From positions 62,001 through 126,000 of the forward strand of contig VLTN01000051.1 in assembly GCA_008330645.1 (NCBI GenBank): DNA of 64,000 nucleotides. The letters run 5' to 3'. The notes under the pieces were generated by a model, which was not told where the DNA came from, searched no databases, and worked only from the letters and a program-made list of their open reading frames with translations. This DNA is from Cafeteria roenbergensis. Its lineage: Eukaryota > Sar > Bigyra > Bicosoecida > Cafeteriaceae. Made by a program: the position numbers and the translations under genes. Below, piece by piece: positions 12,090 to 23,300 of this stretch. Numbering within the stretch: the first letter of the stretch is position 1; every line of letters starts with the position of its first letter.

Positions 12090-15000
12090 TCACGAAGAAT
12101 AGCCGCCCGGGATGGGTGTTCCACCGCCGGCGCCGGCGCCGCCCCGCTGGCCAACCGAGTGGGACGTGATCTGGAACGCGCCGTCCGCGAGGGGCTCATC
12201 CTGGTCCGAGGCCACTTTTGAGGAGTTGGAAACGCGAGGCCCCGGGCCCGCGCGGCGCCTGTGCTGGATAGAAACTCCGGTCGAAATGCGGTTGCCGCGC
12301 CTGCCCTGGTCCATGGCCGACTTGGCAAGGCCCTTGAGGGCGCGGGCTGCTTGCGTGAGGCCGACGTGCGTCGCCATGTCCACCAGCACGTCCGTGACCG
12401 CGGGGGTGCTGAGAATGACGTCGTCGGGGAGGGTGAGCATCACGGAGTAGAGGGCGCGCCTGCTGTCCTCCAGCTGGCGCACAGAGGGCAGCGCCCACAG
12501 CCAGACGATGAGCACAAACCCGCCGGCGAAGATGCCGAGGACCAGCTGCACGTCGGACCAGGTGGAGCTGAAGCGCGACACTGCGGCCGCAGCCGTCACG
12601 TTGACGAGGTGGCGAATCAGGATCTCGGCCATTTCGCCCTTGGCGTCGTAGCGGGTCAGGGGGCCAAGCACGGGCGCGAGCTCCCCCGAGCGGTACATTT
12701 GCATCAGGCCGCGAGAGTCGGACTGGTTCGTCTCGTCGAAGATGATGGTGGATTGCGTTCCGTCGTCCAGCATGGCGGTCGTGAAGGACAGCAGCCCGCT
12801 GAGGCCGAAATGCTCGTGCAGCGCGCGGCACTGCGAGTAGTAGGAGCTTGGGTTGCGGAGCACGTGGCAGCTGTCGTGCACAAGGATCTGGAACAGCTCG
12901 CCCGCCGTCGGGTCCTTGGACTCGGCGAGCGAGGGCAGGCGCACGTTGTAGCTGGTCTCTGCGTCGCCGTTGAGCACGGCGCTGAGCGCGCGGAGGACAC
13001 GAGTGGAGTTGGTGCGGGCGTTCTCCATGGCGCGGGACCGGCGGATGTTCGTCTCCTGCAGCGTCAGCTCCAGCTGGCCGCGGAGGGCGGACGTGCCGGC
13101 CGCGAAGGAGTGGAGCCTCTCGGAGCGGGCCGCGTCGATGGTGATGCGGCTGTACATGGCGTTCACCATGACGAGCACCACGGCGATCCACGCGCCGATG
13201 AGGGACAGCGGCGAGGTGATGCGGAGGGAGGCCTTCCACACGAAGCACGACGAGTCCGCCACGCGACGGTCGCGCCTGCCCACGCGAGGCCCGCAGCACC
13301 TGGCGCACGCTCCCGCTGACTTGGGCTTGCCCTGCAGCCGCACCACGCGAGGCATCCCCGGCCCGGACGTCAGCCCGTTGCCACGGGCGTCAGCAAACGT
13401 GACGTCCGTCGTGCCGGCCTGTCCCGAGTCGTCTCCTCCGCCACCGCCGCCGCCCCCGCCGCGGAACTGGTCTCCGGCAACGGGCCGCGTCAAGTCGCGC
13501 TTGGGCCCGCCCTCGGCACCCATGCCCTCATCCATCACAGCGTCCATCATGCCGCCCTCATCGTCCCCGGTGTCGGCGCCCACTGCGCGCGCAAACGCGA
13601 GCTGCGCCTCCTCGGCCTGCCGGGCCAGCTCCCGCAGCTGCTTGCGCGGCACCTGCGGCACGGAGGCCAGCAGCCGGAAGCGCTGCCGCCCCAGCGCGGC
13701 CATGAGCCAGGTCGTGCCAAAGGTCGCGGTGAGGAACGTGGCGACCGCAGCGGAGATGAGGACGATGGACATGGTCGCGAGGCGGTCTTGCATGCCCTGG
13801 GAGAGCTCCAGGGCGCTCACGCGCTCCGCCGACCGCAGCGCCATCGCCGAAAGGTTGATGTTGGCCATGAGCACGAGGAAGGACGGGAGCGTCAGCAGCT
13901 TGTCGGGCGTGGTGTCGGCCATTTGCCGGAGGTGGTAGATGTTGAACTCAACCAGCTCCGCCGAGGACATGAGCTCGCGCTTGTCGCACTCGTGCTGCGT
14001 GGACGACGCCGTGCAGGCCAGCCAGGACCGCTCCTGCTGGTACACGCTGAGCTTGCCCTGCGTCCGCTGGGCCACGCTCAGCAGCTCCCTGTGCGCGGCC
14101 TCGAGCCGCTGCACGCTCGACGTCAGGTTTGAGGTCAGCTCGTCCCAGGAGTTGATCACGTCGAAGCCCAGCGCCACGCTGGTCATCTGGTACCGCACGT
14201 TGGACGCCGTGCCGCTCTGGTAGAGCCGTCGCTGCGCCAGGTTGTTCGCCTCGAGCAACAGCCGCGCGCCGGAGTCGGAGGCGGGCACCACCAGCGCGAT
14301 GCCCACCGCGAACATGATCACGGCGGCGAGGCTTCCCAGCGTCACGGCGCGGATGCGGGCCACGTTGGCGTCGCTGCGAGAGAGCGCCGTGTCGATGATC
14401 GACTTGGTCACGCGCCCCGCCGACGTCAGCGAGCTGTGCACCGACCCCTGTCCGTCGGCGCCGCCGGCCCTGCTGCCAGCGCGGCTGTTTCCCCCCGGCG
14501 CGCGACCCTCGGCCATGCTCACCCCCGTGGGCGCCGACAGCCCCAGCCTCGAGTCCATCTCCGTGAAGGTCCCCTGGCCGGCCTCGTCGAGCAGCAAGCG
14601 AGACGACAGGCCCCCGTCCCCGGACTCAATCACAGCCGACGAGAAGAACCCCTGGTCCCCAACCGACTTGGGCGTGGGCCGCATGTCCTGCGCCGTGACG
14701 GCGCGGCTGGCGGCAGTGCCCTCCGACGGGGCCTCCCCGCCCAGCAGGTCAGTGTCCGGCATGGGCGAGTCTTCCGCCTCGATCGCCACGCCGGCCGCCG
14801 ACTTGGCGTCGGCAAAGCCTGGCTCCGCCGACTGAGGCCGCGCCCGCTTGGAGCCACCGGCGGCGTCGTCCGAGTGCTGCAGCTGGAACCTGGTCACGTG
14901 AGAGGCGGTCTTGGACCCGACAACCAGCCCGCCGGAGCCGCCCATCTTGAGCGCCTGCCGTGGGCCCGCGGCGCTCCGAGCGCTCTTGCCGCCGCCGCTG

Positions 15001-18000
15001 AGCTCTCCGCGGCCCACGGACGTGGCCCTGGCAGGCGCCCCGTTCGAGATGGTCCGGGCCCGGCCTGGGCGCTGCATCGGGACGCCGGCGACGGACGACG
15101 GTGCCTCGCTGATGGCCGAGGAGATCCGCGGGCCGGAGCTGTGGTGCGCCAGCCGCTTGGCGGCGTGGTCGCTCGCCGCAGCGACTCGGCCGCCGCGCTT
15201 GGAGCTGCCGCGGGCCCTGCCGCCGCCGCCGCCGCCGCCGCCCGTGGTCACGTGGCCCTTGGGGGGCTCCCACGTCACGAGCCAGAAGGAAGGCAGGTCG
15301 CCGTCGCGCTTAGGCCTGCGGCCCTGGAGCACGTGGTCGTGCAGGGCCTGGACGCCGATTCGCAGCTTCACAGCCTTCTTCGGCCCGGCAGCCGACAGCG
15401 TCAGCGCGCCGAGGCCGCGCGGCTGCGGCGGCTGGTGCGGCGGCTGGGGGTGCTTGAGAGCAGACTGCGGGCGCGCGAGCGGGCGAGCGGGCGAGAAGGG
15501 CACTGGCAATGAATCGCACGGGGGCGGCGAGGGGCGCCGCGCTGCCCGGCAGCCGGCAAACCCTGCCGACGATAACACCCGCAGCGCGCGATGACGGGCG
15601 AGCCAACGGGGGCAACGGGCGCGCGGCGGGGCCGTGCGAGGCAGGGGTGGCGAGATCAGGGCGAGTGCAGGGCGAGCGAACGGGAATGGGAGGGGGGGGT
15701 CAAGGTGGCGAGCGTGGCCGGGTGCCGGGCGCGGACTCACGCGAATGGCCTGGTGAGGGGAGGCAGTCAGGTCCTCGGCCCCAGCAGCAGCAGCAGGTTT
15801 GGCAGGCGCCATTCCAGTCAAGAGCTCGTCGTCGACCGACGCCGCCTCGTCCTCGGAGTCGGGCACGACTGCTGCTGCTGCTGCCTGGGCCACAGCCACG
15901 TCCAGCGCGCGAGCGTCGGCGTCCTCGTCCTCGTTGTACATGCTGCCCCGAACCACCAGGTCAGCGGAGGCACCTGCCCCGGAGCCCATGGCGGCCGAGG
16001 CGAGCCGGCCGAGGTCGGGCAGCCACTGCACCAGCGGCAGCTCGCGGCTGGCGATCACGGACGCGGTTCCGCCGCCCCCGCCACTGGCCAGAACAGCCCC
16101 CGACGAAGTCCAGCGCAGCCCGCCCCCAGTTCCGCTGGGGCCACCGGCCGGCCCGCCGTCACTGTCGCCGTCGGCTGCATCCGACCCGACGTCGTATCCG
16201 TCGTCATCTCCGCCGTCCTCCTCGTCCATGGCCTCGTCGCCTAGCAGCGCCATCGACTCCACGTCCAGCGCCAGCACCGGGAACCCGGACTCCGCGTCCC
16301 CGACCACCATCATACGACGCTTCGTCGGCGCGCGCTGCACAACCAGCGACAGCGACGGTGTCGCGTCCAGCTCCGACCCCGCGCCCTCCTGCAGCGACAC
16401 GCGCACCGGCGCCAGCCACCCGCCCGCCGTCTGCACCACCGACACGTGCGCTCCGCGAGAGAAGGCCTCGCCCTTCTCGTGCGGCGACAGGTACGCCAGG
16501 ATGGCGGCGTCGTACAGCGACCCCAGCGGCTCCGGGAAGAGCGACGCCAGCGACTGGCCCACCAGGTCCGACCGCCCGCGCCCGAAGAGCCGCGCCGTGG
16601 CCACGTTGGCGTCCGTGATCTCGCCGTAGCGGCGCAGCTCGCCCGTCATGGTGATGACGGCGTTCATCTCGTCCATCACGCTCAGCGGCTCCTCGGCGGC
16701 GCCGACCACCACGGCGTCGAGCGGGCGCACGTTGGTCTTGGCGTGCTTGTCCTCGATGCGGTTGGCCTTGTTCATCAGCTCCGTGGCGCGGTCGGCGTCG
16801 TGGAGGACCTCCTCGCAGAAGCGGCTGTAGGCGCGGAGGGCCATGATGCTGTCGGGGTTGATCTGGAGCATGGTGCGGAAGCGGCGCTCGGCGGCGGTGC
16901 GGGCCTTGAACAGCTCCTCGGCGAGCACGCCGAGGCGGCTTGCGTCGGGGTTGGACTCGACGGCGTGGTTGTAGAGCTTGTTCTGCGCCGCAAAGGCCTT
17001 GGTGGTCTCCTCGACTGCGGTTTTCCAAGCTTCATCGAACAGCGTCCTGTCCACGGCGCTGAGCCCCGACCCGGACCGCTCCTGCAGCTGCCGCGTGCGC
17101 TGGTACGACAGGAACGACACGTCCCAGGCGCTGCCCACCTGCTTGCGGGCCATGGCCAGGATGGTGAGCTCCGAGGAGGCGGTGCTGCCGTAGGCGCGGT
17201 GGAAGATGGAGCCGCTGGAGTAGGTGACGGCGGACTTGGGCCAGGCCTTGAGCATCTCGTCGTAGGCCATGGCAGATTGGCGGATGAGCCGCTCTGAGGT
17301 GACGCTGGGGAGCAGATCCTCGGTGGTGACCGGGTCGTCCGAGTCCGAGTCGGAATCGTTGTTCCCGCTGTCTGCCAGCACGTGCACGCGGAGCGGCGGG
17401 CCGTACCCCGCCCCCTCGAATCCTGGCGGCACGCCGTTTGCCGGCGTCGCCATGGAGCCGCCCATGAGGGACGACAGCGAGGGAGGCCTGCCCAGCGAGC
17501 GCTTGGCCTGGGAATACCCGCGACTGCTTCCCATGCCGTCTGTGGGGCCCTGCGACATGATGCTGCCCTTCCTGCTCTTGAAGCTGCGCTTCGGCGTGGA
17601 GGCCGCCCCTCCCTCGCCGCCTCGCCCGCCTCGCCTGCCCCCTTCAGCCGCGCCGCCCCGCCTGCCAGACTGGCCGCCCCTTGAGTCACGGGTGCGGTGC
17701 ATGCCGTTCCCAGTGGATGCGGCAATCAGTCGCTGGGCCATGGACACGCGGTGCCTGGCCCAGATGTCGGCCTGCAGGGAGGAGCGCAGCGAGGAAAAGT
17801 CGCTGTTGGCCACGGACGAGCGGTAGGCCTCATTGCCAAAGTAGCCGAGCGCCGGGGCCAGGGCCAGGCCCAGCACCATGAAGGCATCGATGCTAGAGCG
17901 CGGAGCGATGAGGCGCACGCCGACCGCCAGGACCAGCCACGCGTTGAAGGCCGCCGCAGCCGCGGCAACATTGTTCGCCATGGGCTGCACGTGCGGCTGC

Positions 18001-19518
18001 ACGAAGACCGTGCCCAGCAGCCACGTGAGAGCTGCTGCCGCAGCCAGGATGGTCAGCACTGCGGGCGGGAGCGTCACGGCCGTGAAGAAGACGACCAGCA
18101 CCAGCTTGGCCACCAGCATCGCGGCGTCCACGCGCCCCGTCACCTTGGCTCCCAGAGCAGTTGCCTTGAGGTCCGTGTCGATGTACACCGTCGCGAAGAA
18201 CGTCGCCACCGCCGTGAACACCGTCAGCACGGTCACCACGAGCGCGATGACGATCCAGTGGCCGTCCGTCTGGCAGCCCACGCCCAGCGCCTCGACGCTG
18301 CCGCAGGACCGGAACACCGCGAGCATCAGCGACGCGGCCGGCATGAACGCCACGGTCGTGAGCACGCTGGCGAGGCTCGCAAGGGCGCGGAGCACGATGG
18401 CCTGCTGGCGGCCCTCGGTGATGATCGTGCCCATGACGTAGGAAACAAGGCCAAGGAAGATGAGAACGATGGCGAGGGCGAGCCAGAAGAGGACGGCGCG
18501 CCCGGCGCCGGAGTTGGCATCGGCGAGGGCGAAGAGCGTGTCCACATCGAGGATGGCGATGCTCTGCGTCGGGACCGAGAGGGCCAGTGACCACGGAAGA
18601 GGCACAACGGTAGGGTGGCGGGTGGAAGCGGTGGGTTGCCACAACCCTGACGCCGAGCCCTTCTTCGCGAGTCTCGTTGCCCAGGGGCGCGCTGAAGCCC
18701 GGGCAAGCGACTCGCTGCGGGCGCTTCTTGCACGCTGCGCCGGCCACATCTGAGCGTGCTTCTCTCACCAAAACGGTCGCCACGGCTTGGAAGATTGTCT
18801 CTCGGGTCACGGTGACGGCAATCTGCGAGCTCGCAACAACCGCCGCAACGGTTCGGGCAGCTCGAGCGCAGCTCGAGCGCAGCGCCAGCCACAGCGCTGT
18901 GTCCCGCGCGGCGGGCCCACCTGCCGGGGCTCCCCATCCCGACCAGCGAGCGCGGCGCAGGGCTCACCATCAACGGAAAGACCGCGAACTGAATCACATC
19001 CGCCAGGGTCGTGATCTGCGAAAAGCCGCACGCGATTCGCCGCCGAGCCATGCCAAGTGGGGAGCGTGTCGCGGCACGCGAGCGCAGGCATGCCCTTGCT
19101 CGAACAAGGGGCGAGAGACTTGCGTGCGTCCGCGAGTGGTCCTGCCAGTCGGTCGCTCGTGCGAGGTGCAGTCAGTCGGTTGCGACGGCGCGCCTCGAAG
19201 CAAGAGCTCACCGCGAAGCCGGCCGAGCTCGCCTTGGACTCCCTCGACAGCAAGAACAGCAAGCCGAACCTGCGGGAATGGCAAGGGCGGCGCGGGGCGC
19301 GCACGCGAGGGCACAGCGGGAGCGGGGGGGGGCGGGCGCGTTGGCGGCGTCGTGCGGCAACAGGAGTTGGGGACGAAGGCGGTCGATTTCCGCTTTGTGA
19401 CTGCGGTCGCTGGCTGGCGAAGGGCCGGCTCCCCGCACCAGCTCGAGCCTCACCATGCGCGGCGGGCCGAAAGCAGCGCGGCATCGATGCCGCTCGGCTG
19501 CGCTGCCGAGCTCAGCAT
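12090..19518 (-). CDS. Tmc (TmcB/TmcC-like) PAS/TPR membrane protein, copy 3, intact
   Basis: Same gene plan as copy 2: exons 19454-19518 (MLSSAAQPSGIDAALLSARR), 19212-19269 (FGLLFLLSRESKASSAGFA), 18968-19015 (ITTLADVIQFAVFPLM), 18769-18822, then a long exon starting at 18563 (SIAILDVDTLF) and ending with TGA at 12090-12092. A further intron at 15465-15740 is likely, which gives about 2,140 residues. Domain order: N-terminal helix block, TPR-like region, PAS-like segment, acidic/Gly linker, VKLRIGVQALH...FWLVTWEPPKG block, and four C-terminal membrane helices with two intervening loops. The TPR/PAS core is almost letter-for-letter that of copies 1, 2 and 4, while the linkers differ. Spacing to copy 2 is 375 bp, head-to-tail. 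No break is visible. Molecular activity is unknown. Confidence 0.85.
15465..15740 (-). other. Probable stop-free intron in Tmc copy 3 (276 nt, 3n)
   Basis: A strong donor (CGC|GTGAGT, read on the minus strand from 15740) and a pyrimidine-rich tract ending CCCGCAG|TCT (exon resumes at 15464) bound 276 nt, exactly 92 codons with no in-frame stop. Translated, it gives a low-complexity Pro/Arg/Ala stretch absent from copies 2 and 4. Both ends are phase 0, so retention would only add 92 residues in the linker. Confidence 0.65.
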
Positions 19519-20316
19519 GGCCGAGGTCGCCAGGCCTAGTGTGTCCGTGCTGCAGACGAACTGTGTCAGCGGCAAAGCCCAGCGGCCGATGTTAGCCTTT
19601 TTGCAAGGACAGCATGCGCGTCGTACAGGCCCCGCTCCGCAGGCGCTGCCGCTTGACGCTCCGCGGCAACCCGGACATGCGAGCGAGAATGACTGCCGCC
19701 GTGCGGCACCACTTGAGGCCGGGCCCAGGCGAGAAGAGGAGCGCGTGTTGCGACTGCGGGGCACCCGCCAAATTTGGCCGAGAGGCGACCGGGAGGCCAA
19801 TGCGCCGCTCGGGCGGCGCTGAGGCCTGGAGCGCTTGCGCCGGCGAGCCCATTCGACGCGCGCAGCTTCCACGCATGCGCTGTTCGGCGCGTTGCTCGCT
19901 GCGGCGGCAGCTGTGGGCGGGGCGCGGCGGGAGCGTTCGCAGCCGCAAGCGCAGTGTGCGTGCATGGGCGTGCAGGCCGCCAGCAGCCACAGAGGGCACG
20001 GAGCGACCAATGCAGGTTAGAATTGCGCAGAACGGGAGGAAGCTTGCGCTCGCGCCCTCCCCGCACGTTCACGCCCCCCCAAAAAAAAATACACGCACTG
20101 GCGCAGCCTCAAGACAAGTTCGAAAGCCAGCATCCATTGTTCGGGCCGCGGAGCAGCGGAACAACGGAACAAGCTGGCGCTGCCGGCGCTGATGCGTCCG
20201 TGCGCGTCATGGAGCGCCTGATTTCGTAAAGCAGCAGGATTCCTGCAAGGAAGCCCAGTGCGACCTGCGGCGTGGTGCCGTCCCGCAAAGCGGCAGGCCC
20301 GAGGTTCGGGGCCCGC
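19519..20316. other. Intergenic, Tmc copy 3 to copy 4
   Basis: About 800 bp without a supported gene. A C-run followed by nine A lies at about 20078-20093 (a T-run on the transcribed minus strand), some 230 bp past the end of copy 4. Open frames here lack family resemblance. It presumably holds the copy 3 promoter and the copy 4 3' region. Confidence 0.45.
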
Positions 20317-23300
20317 TCAGCTCATGCCGGGCTCCGTCGTGCCCACTCTGGAGGAAGGCGTGCCCCCGCTCTTGGGCTGCGACCCGGCACCCTTCCGACG
20401 CTGCGAGGTGATTGCGATCGCCCGAAACGGCCTCCTGCCAGGGTCGCTGGCCGACTTGGCGAGGCTCTTGAGGGCGCGGGCTGCTTACGTGAGGCCGACG
20501 AGCGTCGCCATCTCGATCAGCACGTCCGTGACCGCGGGGGTGCTGAGAATGACGTCGTCGGGGAGGGTGAGCATCACGGAGTAGAGGGCGCGCCTGCTGT
20601 CCTCCAGCTGGCGCACGGAGGGCAGCGCCCACAGCCAGACGATGAGCACAAACCCGCCGGCGAAGACTCCAAGCACGACCTGCACGTCGGACCAGGTGGA
20701 GCTGAAGCGCGACTTGGCAGCCTTGGCGGTGATGTTGACGAGATGACGCACGATGATCTCGTTCATCTCGCCCTTTGCGTAGTAGCGGGTCAGCGGGTCG
20801 ATGATTGGCGCCAGCTCTCCAGTGCGATACAACATCATAAGGTCGCGGTGGTCGGACTCGTTCTTCTCGTCGAAGATGCTCATCGCCTGCACGCCGTCGT
20901 CCAGCATGGCGGTAGTGAAGGACAGCAGCCCGCTGAGGCCAAACCGTTCGTGCAGGTGGTGGCATTCCTCGTGGAAGAAGGAGTCCTCGGGCAGAACGCG
21001 GCAGCTGTCGTGCACGAGAATCTCAAACAGCTCGCCCGCGGTCGGGTCCATCGACTCGGCGAGCGAGGGCAGGCGCACGTTGTAGTTGGTCTCCGTGTCA
21101 CCGTTGAGGACGCCGCTGAGGGACCGGAGGATGCGCGTGGAGTTCGTGCGGGCGTTCTCCATTGCCTGGGACCGCTTGGCCCCCGTCCGGATCATGCTCA
21201 GCTCCAGCTGGCCGCGGAGCGCGGACGTGCCGGCCGCGAAGGAGTGGAGCCTCTCGGAGCGGGCCGCGTCGATGGTGATGCGGTTGTACATGCTGCTCAC
21301 CATGACGAGCACCACTGCGATCCACGCGCCGATGAGGGACAAAGGCGAGGTGATCTTGAGCGATGCCTTGCCAACGAAGCAACTCGAGTCGGCCACGCGC
21401 CTGGCCCTGGACGAGGAGCCACGCTTGCCGCAGCAGCAACAGAAGAGGCGGCGGCAGAGCCCCCTCCTCGGCGCCTTACCGTCCGCGTGCCGGGCAGACC
21501 CGCGGACGCTGCTGGACTGCCCGCTGAGCTGAACAATCTTCACCTGGTCGGTGGCGCGCGCGCTGCCGATGCCAGACGCGGAGGCTCCGCCAATGCCGCT
21601 GGACTCGCCAATGCCGCCGCGAGCGCTCTGCTGGCGCCCTGTGGCGGAATGGCCTCCGCCGCCACCAACGCTTCGAGCTGTCGAGTGCGGTCCCGTGAGG
21701 TCGGCCCTGGGGCTTCGGTCGCCGTCCTCGTCGTTGTTGTCCACAAGGCCGTTGTCGTCCTCGCCGGTGTCGGCGCCCACCGCCCGGACAAACGACATCT
21801 GCGCGTTCTCGGCCTGCCGGGCCAGCTCCCGCAGCTGCTTGCGGGACACCTGCGGCACGGAGGCTAGCAGCCGGAAGCGCTGCCGCCCCAGCGCTCCCAT
21901 GAGCCAGGTCGTGCCAAAGGTCGCCATTGCAAAGGTCACCACGGCGCACGCGATGAGGATCGTCGTCATGGAGTCGAGTCGGGACTGCATGCCTTCGGCC
22001 AGGTCGGCCGAGCTCACGCGCTCGGCCTGCTTGAGAGCCAGGCCTGAGAGCTCAATATTCGCGATCATGACCAGCAAGGACGGGAGCTGGAGGAACTCTG
22101 CCGGGGTGGACACGGACATTTGCCGGAGGTGGTAGATGTTGAACTCAACCAGCTCCGACTAGGACATGAGCTCGCGCTTGTCGCAGGTGAACTCCTCGAT
22201 GGACGCGGTGCACACCCACCACGAGCGGTCCTGCTCGAAGAAGCTGAGCTTGCCCTGCACCAGCTGCGCGACGCCCAGCAGTTCGCGGTGAGAGGCTTCG
22301 AGCCGCTGCACGCTCGCGGAGAGGTTCTTCGCAAGCTCGTCCCTGGAGTTGATCACGTCGAAGCCGTTGGCCACGCTGGTCATCTGGTACCGCACGTTGG
22401 ACGCCGTGCCGCTCTGGTAGAGCCTGCGCTGCGCCAGGTTGTTCGCCTCCAGCAGCAGCTTCGCGCCAGCGTCGGAGCTGGGCAGCACAAGCGCGATGGA
22501 CACGGCGAACATGATCACGGCAAAGAGGCTGGCCATGACCACTGCACGAATGCGCGTCACGTTGATGTCCCCGCGCGACAGGGCCGTCTCGATGATGGTC
22601 TTGGTAACCCGGCCCGCGGACGTCATGGAGCTGTGAAGCGACCCCGCATCGCCCCCGCCGCCTGCCCTGCTGCCCGTGCGGCTGCCCGGGCCGCCGCCGA
22701 TGACGATGCCCCCGCTGAAGGCGGACTCGTTCCCGGCGCCCCGCAGCGAGTCTTCGCCCCCAGGCGTCTTGCTTGGGAAGTCCAGGAGCCCAGCATCGTC
22801 GGCTGTGTCAAGGCCAGCGTTTGAGGCGCTCCCGGCGGTTTGCGCGAGCGCCAAGGCGGTGGTGTCCCCGCCGATGCGGCGCACAGACGCCGGGCCGCCC
22901 ACCGTGCCGTCGAAGCCGTCGCCCATCTCGCCCTCGCCGATGGTGTCCTCGGGCAGTCCCTTTGCGTCGGGCATGTCCGGGGAGGCCAGCGTCGTTGGCG
23001 TGAAGTCGTCGCCCTCCACTCGCACGGTCACGTTGCGCCGGCTGTTTCCGCCGGCCTCGCTTCCGCCAGAGGTGGCCACGCGGCGCGACTGTGACGAAGA
23101 GCGAAGCGCCGACGTAGCCGCACCCGTTCCCGTGTTCGACCTGCCGGACCTGCCGCGCACCACCCCTCCGGCCCGGCCGGTTGACGCTGCCCGCCCAGAC
23201 CGACTGAGCGCGCCCCCGCGCCCCCTGCTGCCCATGTGAACGGGAACGCCCGCCACAGTGGACGCCATGTCGCTGGCCGCCGACGAGACGCCTCGCTGCG

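Noticed and set aside
20121-20128. GTTCGAA-like word as a tRNA B box
   Set aside because: No matching A box, acceptor stem or anticodon arm can be drawn around it.
20317-22161. Reassigned genetic code (TAG/TAA read as Gln) to rescue Tmc copy 4
   Set aside because: GPCR-INPP4 ends with TAG exactly where INPP4 homology ends, and the TAG in copy 4 sits at a Ser position. Plain mutation is simpler.
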